From Bordetella sp. (GTDB lineage: Bacteria > Pseudomonadota > Alphaproteobacteria > Caulobacterales > Caulobacteraceae): a stretch of DNA of 45,447 bases. Numbering within the stretch: position 1 is the first letter of the stretch; every line of letters begins with the position of its first letter. The notes beneath the pieces are model-generated. The model was not told the DNA's origin, ran no database searches, and was given only the letters and a program-made list of their open reading frames with translations. A program made the translations under genes and the position numbers. This document shows positions 34,717 through 42,632 of this stretch, piece after piece. The DNA is taken from contig JAFKFS010000024.1 of the NCBI GenBank assembly GCA_017308115.1, positions 1 through 45,447 on the forward strand, read 5' to 3'.

Positions 34717-35931
34717 TCAGCGCATCGCAAGACGCCGGGACCGTTCGTCGGCATCGACGGGCGCGAAGGGAGCCTCGGGGTCGCCGGTCCAGCGCATGAG
34801 GACGATGTCTGCGGTCTGCGCGCCCTTCCCCCCGGAATTCTCCGCCACATAGAAGAGACCGCTCCCCAGGGCCTGCAGCCCGACGTCGGCCTTCCGGCGC
34901 CAGCCCCGCACACCCGTGACCGGGTCTTCCAGACCATCCGCAGCCAGGGGCAGCAGCACCCCCTGCTCCCAGCCTTCGCCGGCCGCGTCGGGCACGCCGA
35001 TCAGATCGCCCCGCGCCGGGCGCGCCTCGGCCTCGACCGCGAACAGCAGATAGTTGGGAAATGCGAGCTTGCGGCCCTGATAGACGCCCATGAACCAGCG
35101 TCCGGCCTCGGCGTCATAGGCCAGGGTCTGCACGCCGTAAGTCGTATTGCCGGTGCGGACGAAATATTTGCCGTCGACCGCGGCCGGCCCCTGGCGATGC
35201 GGCGCCGCCTCGGACAGCGGCCGGGCGTAGCGCGCCCAGTCGGAGACGTCATACTGCAGCAGGACCTGATGATCGTTGTCCGCGCGCGCCACGTCGCCAT
35301 AGACGCCATAGGCCACGGTCAGGAGGGTCTCGCCGTCCCTGCGTCCGAAGCGCGGCCCGAACGCCACCCCGTCGATGCCCGAAGCGCCGTATCGGTGGTC
35401 GCGGGTCCTGGGCGTATCGCCGTCGAACCGCCCGTCGCCGTCCATGTCCGCGGCGTAATCGCGCGCGACTTCCGCCAGGTGCACCGTCTTGAACAGATCG
35501 CTCCGGCTCGCCTCCACCCCGACCTGCGCCAAGCCCGCGACGTCGATCACGGCGATATAGAAGGCCTCGTCCGCCTTGTACTCCAGCGAGCCGTAGAGCT
35601 TGCCGTCGGCGGGATTGAAGGCCAGATCGCCGAGATGACCCGTCCAGCCGACCAGGGTCCCCGCCAGCCGCCCCTCGAGATCGTATTTGGCCAGCAGATT
35701 GGTGAAGGAGTAATAGATGAAGCCGCCCTCGACATCGACGGCGATCCCCTGCACATGGCCGGAATCCCACGCCCCGCCGTTCTGACGCAGCGGCAGGCGG
35801 GCCAGGGCCTGCGACTCTTCCGCCGAGGCCGAAGCCGCTCCATACGGCGACGCCGCCAGAGACGCGGCAATGAACACGCCGGCTGCGATTTTCAGCCGAG
35901 CCGTTATAGGTGGCGCTAGCTCGAACTTCAT
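34717..35931 (-). CDS. Secreted propeller-like protein of unknown function
   Basis: A 404-residue protein with an N-terminal signal peptide (cleavage near residue 37, ASASAEE). Repeated strand-turn patterns such as VQGIAVDVEGGFIYYSFTN and HLGDLAFNPADGKLYGSLEY suggest a beta-propeller or SMP-30/esterase-like fold. A calcium-binding-type loop D162-x-D-G-D-G-x-F-D is inserted near the middle. I do not recognise the family with certainty. It is the first gene of the minus-strand phosphoester island, with GGGGGACAGG before its ATG. It may be a phytase-like or lactonase-like hydrolase, or a substrate-binding protein serving the receptor that follows 90 bases downstream. Confidence 0.75.
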   Translation of the reverse strand: MKFELAPPITARLKIAAGVFIAASLAASPYGAASASAEESQALARLPLRQNGGAWDSGHVQGIAVDVEGGFIYYSFTNLLAKYDLEGRLAGTLVGWTGHLGDLAFNPADGKLYGSLEYKADEAFYIAVIDVAGLAQVGVEASRSDLFKTVHLAEVARDYAADMDGDGRFDGDTPRTRDHRYGASGIDGVAFGPRFGRRDGETLLTVAYGVYGDVARADNDHQVLLQYDVSDWARYARPLSEAAPHRQGPAAVDGKYFVRTGNTTYGVQTLAYDAEAGRWFMGVYQGRKLAFPNYLLFAVEAEARPARGDLIGVPDAAGEGWEQGVLLPLAADGLEDPVTGVRGWRRKADVGLQALGSGLFYVAENSGGKGAQTADIVLMRWTGDPEAPFAPVDADERSRRLAMR

Positions 35932-36484
35932 CCTGTCCCCCTGCGACGGCGACGGGCTTTAGATGAGGTTCATGATCGCTCGCTCACGCTTCGGCGACAC
36001 TCCGGCCAAGCTTGGGTGAAGATGGCTTTTCAGTTGGTGTGTGGGCGGACATCGGCATGAAACCAGTTCGTCGGTCGAGCCTTCGCCGTTCGGTTGACGA
36101 CGCCGTTCAGACCCGCCGCCGGGCTCCCCTCTCGGCGAGGCGCGTCGGATCCGCGCGGCGGGTCGCCGGCTGGCTCACCCCCGTCCGCCAAGCCGGCCGC
36201 AACCCAGCAATGCGGCATCGGGAGACGCGATCGATCGGGTGGATCCATCCCTGTGGAAGGCCTGGGTAAGTTCCCACTGGAAGTGCACCGCAGTCTGACG
36301 GTGGCTGTTGGGCTGGGTCCGGCCCAGAAAGCAGAAAGCCCCGCTGAGTGCATCAGCGGGGCTTTGAGAGACTTGGGTGCGGGAAGCAGGGATTGGGGCG
36401 ATGCCTCACACCTGCGATCCGCTTCTTGGCATGAAGATACTCATATCCGCTGCCTAGCCTCAGGACCCATTGATGTGAGGCGCA
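35932..36484. other. Gene-poor stretch at the island boundary
   Basis: About 550 bp between the propeller gene and an SDR pseudogene. Short open frames here have no family features and unconvincing starts. The only clear structure is the terminator hairpin at 36335-36365. Immediately right of it (36371-36420) the minus strand reads like the 3' part of a tRNA (GATCGCAGGT, then CCTGCTTCCCGCACCCA) but with about 15 extra bases in the T-loop and no matching 5' half. Confidence 0.5.
36335..36365. terminator. Perfect 13-bp hairpin, rho-independent terminator
   Basis: AAAGCCCCGCTGA, a five-base loop, then the exact complement ending in TTT. On the minus strand it is followed by a pyrimidine-rich tail (CTTTCTGCTTTCT), so it should work best for a minus-strand transcript entering from the right. 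No intact gene is positioned to use it, suggesting the gene it served is lost or is an unrecognised small RNA. Confidence 0.75.
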
Positions 36485-36951
36485 CGATCTGGTTCAGGCC
36501 GCCGCCCGCCTGTCGCGCCACTATGCGCCGATCATGAAGGCCAGGGGCTGGTGCCGCCTGATCTTCATCTCCAGCGAGTCGGCTCAGAACATCCCGGTCG
36601 AAATGGTCCACTACGGCGTGTCCAAGGCGGCCCTGCAGGCCCTGTCGCGCGGCTACGCCAAGGCGCCGGCCGGCACGGGCGTCACCGCCAACACAGTCTC
36701 CTGCCCGGCCCGACGCGGACCGAGGGCGCCCGCGCCTTCCTGGCCGACCTGGCGCGCGATCAGGGCAGTCCCGAGGACCAGATCGAGGCCTGTTTCCTGG
36801 CCGAGAACCGCCCCTCGACCCTGATCCGCCGCTTCGCCGAGCCGCAGGAGGTAGCAACCTGCGCGTCCACGTCGCCTCGCCGCTGTCCAGCGCCACCACC
36901 GGCGCGGCCCTGCGCGTGGGCGGCGGGGTGATGGAGAGCGCCCGCGCCTGA
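36485..36951 (+). pseudogene. Short-chain dehydrogenase remnant, truncated and frameshifted
   Basis: The C-terminal two-thirds of an SDR can be followed through three frames. The first part reads LSRHYAPIMKARG, FISSESAQNIPVEMVHYGVS and KAALQALSRG, with the catalytic Ser and Tyr-x3-Lys. After a frameshift near 36699 it reads LPGPTRTEGARAFLADLARD through RRFAEPQEVA, and after a one-base loss near 36855 it reads NLRVHVASPLSSATTGAALR to a stop at 36949-36951. The NAD-binding N-terminus is missing. It is a decayed gene beside the gene-poor stretch. Confidence 0.85.
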
Positions 36952-37041
36952 CGCCGCGCTTCGTCCAAGACCCCTCGCTCGTTCAAGGCCCCCGCCCCGC
37001 CGGCTTTTTCATTCGCCCTTGGGCGCGGGTCGCGTTGCAAC

Positions 37042-37056
37042 TAAGAACGGCTCTCA
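37042..37056. promoter_or_regulatory. Candidate Fur box upstream of siderophore-type receptor
   Basis: TAAGAACGGCTCTCA, a 7-1-7 inverted repeat whose minus-strand form TGAGAGCCGTTCTTA matches the Fur consensus TGAGAATCATTCTCA at 11 of 15 positions. It lies 42 bp before the receptor start, where Fur would block transcription. Inferred from pattern only. Confidence 0.45.
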
Positions 37057-37097
37057 TTAAGGAAGAGCCTCATTGTTCCCGGCACGGATGAGCCTCG

Positions 37098-39203
37098 ATG
37101 ACCCGCACCTCTTCTCTGGCTGTCCTCGCCGCTGCGGCGGGCCTGCTGGCGGCTCCGCCGGTCCTGGCCCAGAACGCCACCGCCGTCGATGAGGTGGTGG
37201 TCACCGCCTCGACCCGCGGCCAAAGGATCGAGCAAGCGCCGGCGACCATCACTCTGATCACCGCACAGCAGTTGGAAAGCCGCGCCTATTCGGACCTGTT
37301 CGACGCGGTGCGCGACGTCGAGGGGGTGTCGGTCAGCGGCGGCTCGAACTTCCAGGACATCTTCATCCGAGGCCTGCCCGGCGCCTACACCCTGACGCTG
37401 GTGGACGGGCGGCGCCAGTCGACGCGCGACGCCCGGGTCAACGGCAACGGCGGCCTGGAGCAGAGCTTCACCCCGCCGGTCTCGGCCATCGAGCGGATCG
37501 AGGTGGTGCGTGGGCCGATGTCGTCCCTCTATGGCTCGGACGCCATCGGCGGCGTCGTCAACATCATCACCCGCAAGGTGCCCGACCGCTGGGGCGGCAC
37601 GGTGTCGGCGGACCATGTCGCCCAGGAAAGCGGCGACAGCGGCGACTGGAGCCAGGGCCAGTTCTATCTGGCCGGGCCGGTCGTCGGCGGCCAGTTGGGC
37701 GCCCAGATCTGGGGCCGCGTCTATGACCGCGCCGAAGACGACATCTTCAACGCCCCCAGCAGCACCGGCGTCATGGGCTCCGAGGAATACAGCCTGACCG
37801 GCCGGCTGGCCTGGACGCCCACCCCCGATCACGAAGTGCTGCTGCAGGCGGACACCACGCGGATCGAGCGGTCCAGCACGGCGGGCAAGACCCTGGCCGC
37901 CGCCGGCCGCAGCACCCGCAACGACCACAGCCGCGACAGCGCCGCCCTGTCGTGGAACGGGAACTGGAGCTGGGGGACCAGCGCCCTGTCGCTGATGCGC
38001 GAAACCTCCTCGCGCGAGATCTTCACCGCCGATGCGGCCGGCGCGATGGTGCGCAACCCGCGCGCGCCGGAACTGACCAACACCGTCCTGGACGCCCTGT
38101 TCAACCTGCCGCTGGAAGGCTCGCCGCTGGGCGATCACAACCTGGTCTTCGGCGGCCAGTGGATCGAGAACAGCCTAGACGACATCAATCCCGGCGCCCG
38201 CGACAACGTGGCCAAGACCTTCGACGTCTGGCAGCGCGCCCTGTTCGTCGAGGACGAATGGACCCTGACGCCGGACCTGGCGCTGACGCTGGGCCTGCGG
38301 GTCGATGACCACAAGCGATACGGCGATCACTGGAGCCCGCGCGCCTACGCCGTGTGGACGCCCAGCGAGACCCTGACGATCAAGGGCGGCGTCTCGACCG
38401 GCTTCCGGGCCCCGGAAATCCGCGCCGTGGCCGACGGCTACGCCTATGAGACCGGCGGCGCCAACTGCAACTACGGCGCGGGCCTGTGCGGCGTCATCAT
38501 CGGCGACCCGAACCTGAAGCCGGAAAGCAGCGTCAACTATGAGGTCAGCGCCCTGTGGCGGCCGATCCCGGCGCTGTCGCTGAACGCGACGATCTTCCGC
38601 ACCGACTTCAAGGACAAGATCGATTCCGACCGCGTCTGCGGCCCGGACGCCAACAACAACGGCGCCTGCGACGTGCCGGGCGAGGTCCTGCGCTGGGACG
38701 AGGACCCGCTGTATCAGCTGTATTACTGGTACAATATCAACGACGCCCGCATCCAGGGCGTCGAACTGGGCGGGCGCTGGCAGGCGACCGACCGCCTGGC
38801 GCTGAAGGCGGGCTATACCTACACCGACTCCAAACAGAACGGCGGCCTCTATGACGGCCAGCCCCTGTCGCGCACGCCCGAGCACATGGCCAATCTGCGC
38901 GCCGACTACGCCGCGACCGACCGGCTGAACCTGTGGGCGGCCGGTTCCTATCACGGGGAAGAGATCAACGCCGGCCTGCGCGTCGGGATAAACGGCCGGC
39001 CGGTGCTGGACGGCGCCCGCCAGGTGGGCCGCCGCTATCCCGACTACGCCCTGCTGGACGTCGGCGCCAACTGGCGGGTGCGGAACGAGGTGACGCTGAA
39101 GGTTGGCGTCTATAATCTGGCGGACAAGGCGCTCAATGTCGCCGATTACGACTTCCAGGGCGACGGGCGCCGCTACTGGCTGGGCGTCAGCTGGGACTTC
39201 TGA
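37098..39203 (+). CDS. TonB-dependent receptor, FepA/CirA-type
   Basis: A 701-residue outer-membrane receptor with a signal peptide (1-25, ends PVLAQ), a TonB box (DEVVVTAS, about 31-38), a plug (about 45-160 with DIFIRGLPGAYTLTLVDGRR and GSDAIGGVVNIITRK) and a barrel ending in WDF. This length and plug are typical of ferric-siderophore, colicin I or vitamin B12 receptors. A segment CGPDANNNGACDVPG is a likely extracellular loop with paired cysteines. It is the only intact plus-strand gene in 23.2-45.4 kb. A candidate Fur box lies upstream, so iron control and siderophore uptake are inferred. Confidence 0.92.
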   Translation: MTRTSSLAVLAAAAGLLAAPPVLAQNATAVDEVVVTASTRGQRIEQAPATITLITAQQLESRAYSDLFDAVRDVEGVSVSGGSNFQDIFIRGLPGAYTLTLVDGRRQSTRDARVNGNGGLEQSFTPPVSAIERIEVVRGPMSSLYGSDAIGGVVNIITRKVPDRWGGTVSADHVAQESGDSGDWSQGQFYLAGPVVGGQLGAQIWGRVYDRAEDDIFNAPSSTGVMGSEEYSLTGRLAWTPTPDHEVLLQADTTRIERSSTAGKTLAAAGRSTRNDHSRDSAALSWNGNWSWGTSALSLMRETSSREIFTADAAGAMVRNPRAPELTNTVLDALFNLPLEGSPLGDHNLVFGGQWIENSLDDINPGARDNVAKTFDVWQRALFVEDEWTLTPDLALTLGLRVDDHKRYGDHWSPRAYAVWTPSETLTIKGGVSTGFRAPEIRAVADGYAYETGGANCNYGAGLCGVIIGDPNLKPESSVNYEVSALWRPIPALSLNATIFRTDFKDKIDSDRVCGPDANNNGACDVPGEVLRWDEDPLYQLYYWYNINDARIQGVELGGRWQATDRLALKAGYTYTDSKQNGGLYDGQPLSRTPEHMANLRADYAATDRLNLWAAGSYHGEEINAGLRVGINGRPVLDGARQVGRRYPDYALLDVGANWRVRNEVTLKVGVYNLADKALNVADYDFQGDGRRYWLGVSWDF

Positions 39204-39258
39204 CCGTCGCCGATCCCGCCCGGTCTCAGGACTGGCCATGCGGGGTACGAGGCGCGCC

Positions 39259-39621
39259 TTATCGCCGGGCCTGGACCGCAGCCAGGGAGAAGCGCTGAAC
39301 ACGGCGCCGCCTCCCAGAGCGTAGACGGCCTTCAGACAAGCATCCAGGTCGCCGTGGCGCCGCGCCGATGCGGCATTGGGCGAGCAGGAACAGATTTTCG
39401 GCGTGCAGGGTCCAGACCGCCACCTTCAGCCCGGCGGCATGGGGGCGGGCCGTCAGGCTGGACGGCGCAAGCGCCTGGACGCGCGTCGCCAGCCGCTCCA
39501 GCATGCCCGCCTCGAAGCACTGGATCAGGATCGGGGCCTGGGCGCCATCCAGGCCGTGGCGCCGAAGGGCGACGATGAAAACGTCCATCTGGCTCCGAAT
39601 GCGTGCCTGCCAACTATTCAA
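39259..39621 (-). pseudogene. Glycerophosphodiester phosphodiesterase C-terminal remnant
   Basis: About 120 codons resembling the end of secreted GlpQ-type enzymes: RRHGLDGAQAPILIQCFEAG, then AGLKVAVWTLHAENLF and RIGA. Near 39360 the frame shifts (HGDLDACLKAVYALGGGAVF is found one frame over) and returns for FSLAAVQARR and the native stop. The N-terminal two-thirds, with the catalytic HRG and Glu residues, is absent. The surrounding DNA (39204-39848) holds nothing else recognisable. It is a decayed phosphodiesterase near the PhoD island. Confidence 0.7.
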
Positions 39622-39848
39622 CCCATATGAAGATCGACTGGCTCTACTGGATTGATTGACACGTCAGCTTGCTAGGCCTCGGTTGCGCCGGAAGCCCCAG
39701 GTCGCCTAGGCGCCGATTTCGGACGTTGAAGTCCGGCCGGAAAGCGGACGTTCGGGTCCATTGTTTTAGGTCTTTCCTCCGGATTGTGAGTAACGAAGCC
39801 GAGGCCGATTTCGGGATGAAATCTACAGAACGACTTCGACCCCTGAAG

Positions 39849-40772
39849 CTAATCCACAGTCCGTTCCTGCGCCGCTGGCAACAGGCCAAGAAATTCCTCG
39901 GCCAGACGCGACGGCTTGACGCTGCTGGACACCACAAAGGCGTACTCGTGAAGAATGCGCGGACTGAAACGGCGCAGGACCGTCTGGTCGCGCACATAGG
40001 CCTGGGCCAGCCTTTCGTTGACGATGGCCACGCCGACGCCGCGCGCCGCCAGGGCGCAGGAGGAGGCAACCGTGTGGGTTTCGACGCGAACGCGGGGGAT
40101 GATGCCCGCCTCGACGAAGGCGGCCTCGACCTGGGAGCGGAACCGCCGCCCCTGCCCCAGCAGCACCAGAGGCGTATTCTTCAGGTCCTGCGCCGTGATC
40201 TCGGGCAGCGCCGCCAGAGGATGGTCGCAGGGAAGGACGCAGGCCGTCTCGCTGACCAGAACGGTGCGCGCGTCGAGGTCGTCCCGGTTGAGCGGCAGTT
40301 TGACGAAGCCGGCGTCGACGGCGCGCGAGGCGATCATGCTCTTGGTCGCCTCGACCCCGTGGGAATCGATGGACAGGTGGACACGCGGATACTGGTCCAA
40401 GAAGGCGGCGATCACATCCGGCAGGACCGCTTCTAGAAAACTGGGCGGGGCGACCAGACGCAGGTGGCCGACACGGAAATCGGAAATGTCGCGGGCCAGA
40501 TCCTGCACCCGGTCAACGTTGTCGAGCGCGCGCTCGACCTCTTCAAAGAGCAGCAGGCCGTCGGCAGTCGGGACCAGTCGTCCCCGGTCGCGGTGGAATA
40601 GTTCGAACCCCAGGTCCTGTTCCAACTGAGCCAACAGGCGGCTGGCGGCGGGCTGGGTAAGGCCCAGCGTGCGCGCGGCGGCGGTCACCGATCCCTGTTG
40701 CAGAATAGCGCGAAAGGCGCGCATGGCGCGCAGCCGGATCGGACGCCGGGCGCTGGCCGAAACCAGCGCCAT
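39849..40772 (-). CDS. LysR-family transcriptional regulator
   Basis: About 307 residues. The N-terminal winged helix-turn-helix (ILQQGSVTAAARTLGLTQPA then SRLLAQLEQDLGFELFHRDR) is followed by a LysR substrate-binding domain (about 95-300). The ATG at 40772 is used because GGAGGAA lies eight bases upstream; a TTG one codon earlier is possible. It begins three bases after the CocE-type hydrolase stop, so it is the last gene of the receptor-AbgT-hydrolase operon. Unlike most LysR genes it is not divergent from its likely target, so autoregulation of the whole operon is inferred. Confidence 0.92.
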   Translation of the reverse strand: MALVSASARRPIRLRAMRAFRAILQQGSVTAAARTLGLTQPAASRLLAQLEQDLGFELFHRDRGRLVPTADGLLLFEEVERALDNVDRVQDLARDISDFRVGHLRLVAPPSFLEAVLPDVIAAFLDQYPRVHLSIDSHGVEATKSMIASRAVDAGFVKLPLNRDDLDARTVLVSETACVLPCDHPLAALPEITAQDLKNTPLVLLGQGRRFRSQVEAAFVEAGIIPRVRVETHTVASSCALAARGVGVAIVNERLAQAYVRDQTVLRRFSPRILHEYAFVVSSSVKPSRLAEEFLGLLPAAQERTVD

Positions 40773-40775
40773 CAA

Positions 40776-42632
40776 TCAGTTCCTCCGCGCCGGAACGATA
40801 GGCAGCACCAGCCGAGACGGGTTCTCTGGCCCCGTATAAATGCGGTTGATCGCGACCACCGTCCCCGTGACCTCTCCAGCCGGCGCGGCCGTGCCGGGAT
40901 TGACGTCGAAATGCGGGAAGTTGCTGCTGGCGACATCCAGGCGGATGCGATGGCCCGGCATGAACAGGTTGCTGGTCGGGAAGGCCTCAATCTCGACGTC
41001 ATAAACTTCACCCGGAACCAACGGGCGCGGCGCCTCGAAGGAGTCCCGGAACCGTAGGCGCAGCACACCGTGGGTCAAGTTCAAGGCGTAGCCCCGAGGA
41101 TAGTCAGGGCTGGGCGGATAGACATCCACCAGCTTGATCATCAGGTCCGTATCCAGCGCCGACGACGACACCGACAGCCGCGCCGTGATCGGTCCGGTCA
41201 CCTCGACAGCCTGCTCCAGCGGCTCGGTCTGGAACACCACGACGTCGTCGCGGTCGGCCAGGGCGCGGCCCGACTGGGTCGCGCCGAACAAGCCGTCGAC
41301 TTCGCTCTGGTCATAGCCGCCCGCCGCCATGACTGGCGCGCCCGAGGCTATGGCTCCGCCGATGGTCGGCACCGGCGCGGCGGGATCGTGACGCCAGGTC
41401 CGCTCACCCGGCGCGGCGACCTGAGGCGACAGGCCGCCGTCGGCATGCAGGTGGAAGTCCGTGAAGACTGTGCTGGGCAGCGGCCAGTCAGCCTCGGCCC
41501 GCCAGTGGCCGCCATGATCCAGCCGCCCCTCGGCCGTGCGCCGCCCGCTGCCGCCGCCCATGACGAACAGGCTGACGGGCGCCTGGAGATAGTCAGGCGC
41601 CTCTCGTCCCTTAAGCCAGCGATCGAACCAGGCCCGCCGCAGGGCGACGTAGTCGAGCGCCAGGTGGCCGTCGAGCGGCGCCTGCGGCCCGAAATCGACA
41701 TTGCCAGCGAAGGAAACCGAGCGCTGGCCGTGCGTCCATGGTCCCATCACCAGCTTGACCGGCCCGACCTTGCTGCGGCTGAAGCGAGCGTAGTTGTCGG
41801 TCGCCGACAGGGCGTAGGGGTCGTACCAGCTGCTCATGAAGACCATGGGCGCGTCGGTGAAAGCGTCTTCGTGGCAGGCGGCGCAGAAGTCGGGGGCGCG
41901 CCAGAAGTCGGAGAAGGTCTCTCGGCTCCACATGTCATGGATGAAGGCGTCGTATTCGGGCGCGGCGGCCAGGGGCGAACAGCCGGGCCGCCACGGATTG
42001 ACCGCCATCCAGTCACGTACGTCCTCGGCGTTCAGGGCGGCTAGGCGCGCCATATCGTCGTGGCTGAGGGGTGACAGGCGGGCGTGCTTCATGGCCCAGG
42101 TCAGTTGCTTCAGCTCGAAAGCCCCACCCTGGCGCACGCCGCTGTGAAAGGCGCTGGAGAAGCCGCCCGAATCCAAGAACATCGCCTTCAGCCCGGGCGG
42201 GTTCAGGCAGGCGGCGGACGCCTGGACGTGGGCGCCATAGGACAGGCCGAGCGTGCCGATCTGGCCGTCGCACCAGTCCTGCCTCACCAACCAAGCCATG
42301 ACGTCGAAGCCGTCCTCGGCCTCATTGGCGTATTTGGTGAAGACGCCCTCGGAGCCATAGCGCCCCCGGCAGTCGACCAGGACATAGGCATAGCCGCCGC
42401 GCGCGAACTCGGCGGCGATCTCGGGCTTGGAGCGCGGCGTCGGGTCGGCGGCTGAACGGTCGGCGTGGTTGGTCCCGCGCCGGTCATAGGGGGTCCGCTC
42501 CAACAGGGCAGGCAGACGCCCTTCGCGGCCTTCGGGGACATAGATGTCGGCGGCCAGATGGACGCCGTCGCGCATGGGGATCATGACGTCGCGCAAGACG
42601 CGGACGCCAGACAGAAGCGGCAAATCGGTCAT
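40776..42632 (-). CDS. CocE/NonD-family (X-Pro dipeptidyl-peptidase S15-like) hydrolase
   Basis: A 618-residue alpha/beta hydrolase. The N-terminal catalytic domain has the nucleophile S131 in GLSYGA and the catalytic His in MGPWTHG. The C-terminal jelly-roll domain (about 370-600) has SVSSSALDTDLMIKLVDVYP and HRIRLDVASSNFPHFDVNPG, hallmarks of cocaine esterase, alpha-amino-acid ester hydrolase and X-Pro peptidase relatives. The start at 42632 overlaps the transporter stop (ATGA); the long open frame further upstream is the transporter gene read in another frame. There is no signal peptide, so it acts in the cytoplasm on an imported amide or ester. Confidence 0.92.
   Translation of the reverse strand: MTDLPLLSGVRVLRDVMIPMRDGVHLAADIYVPEGREGRLPALLERTPYDRRGTNHADRSAADPTPRSKPEIAAEFARGGYAYVLVDCRGRYGSEGVFTKYANEAEDGFDVMAWLVRQDWCDGQIGTLGLSYGAHVQASAACLNPPGLKAMFLDSGGFSSAFHSGVRQGGAFELKQLTWAMKHARLSPLSHDDMARLAALNAEDVRDWMAVNPWRPGCSPLAAAPEYDAFIHDMWSRETFSDFWRAPDFCAACHEDAFTDAPMVFMSSWYDPYALSATDNYARFSRSKVGPVKLVMGPWTHGQRSVSFAGNVDFGPQAPLDGHLALDYVALRRAWFDRWLKGREAPDYLQAPVSLFVMGGGSGRRTAEGRLDHGGHWRAEADWPLPSTVFTDFHLHADGGLSPQVAAPGERTWRHDPAAPVPTIGGAIASGAPVMAAGGYDQSEVDGLFGATQSGRALADRDDVVVFQTEPLEQAVEVTGPITARLSVSSSALDTDLMIKLVDVYPPSPDYPRGYALNLTHGVLRLRFRDSFEAPRPLVPGEVYDVEIEAFPTSNLFMPGHRIRLDVASSNFPHFDVNPGTAAPAGEVTGTVVAINRIYTGPENPSRLVLPIVPARRN

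Noticed and set aside
36371..36450. Functional tRNA gene on the minus strand
   Set aside because: Only a T-arm and acceptor-like 3' end can be matched, the T-loop is about 15 bases too long, and no 5' acceptor half or convincing anticodon arm is present.
39700..39770. Repeated CGGACGTT words in the gap before the LysR gene stop
   Set aside because: Two short copies about 27 bases apart without symmetry or promoter context. Their resemblance to the CAGACGTCTG operator is limited to ACGT and is likely chance.
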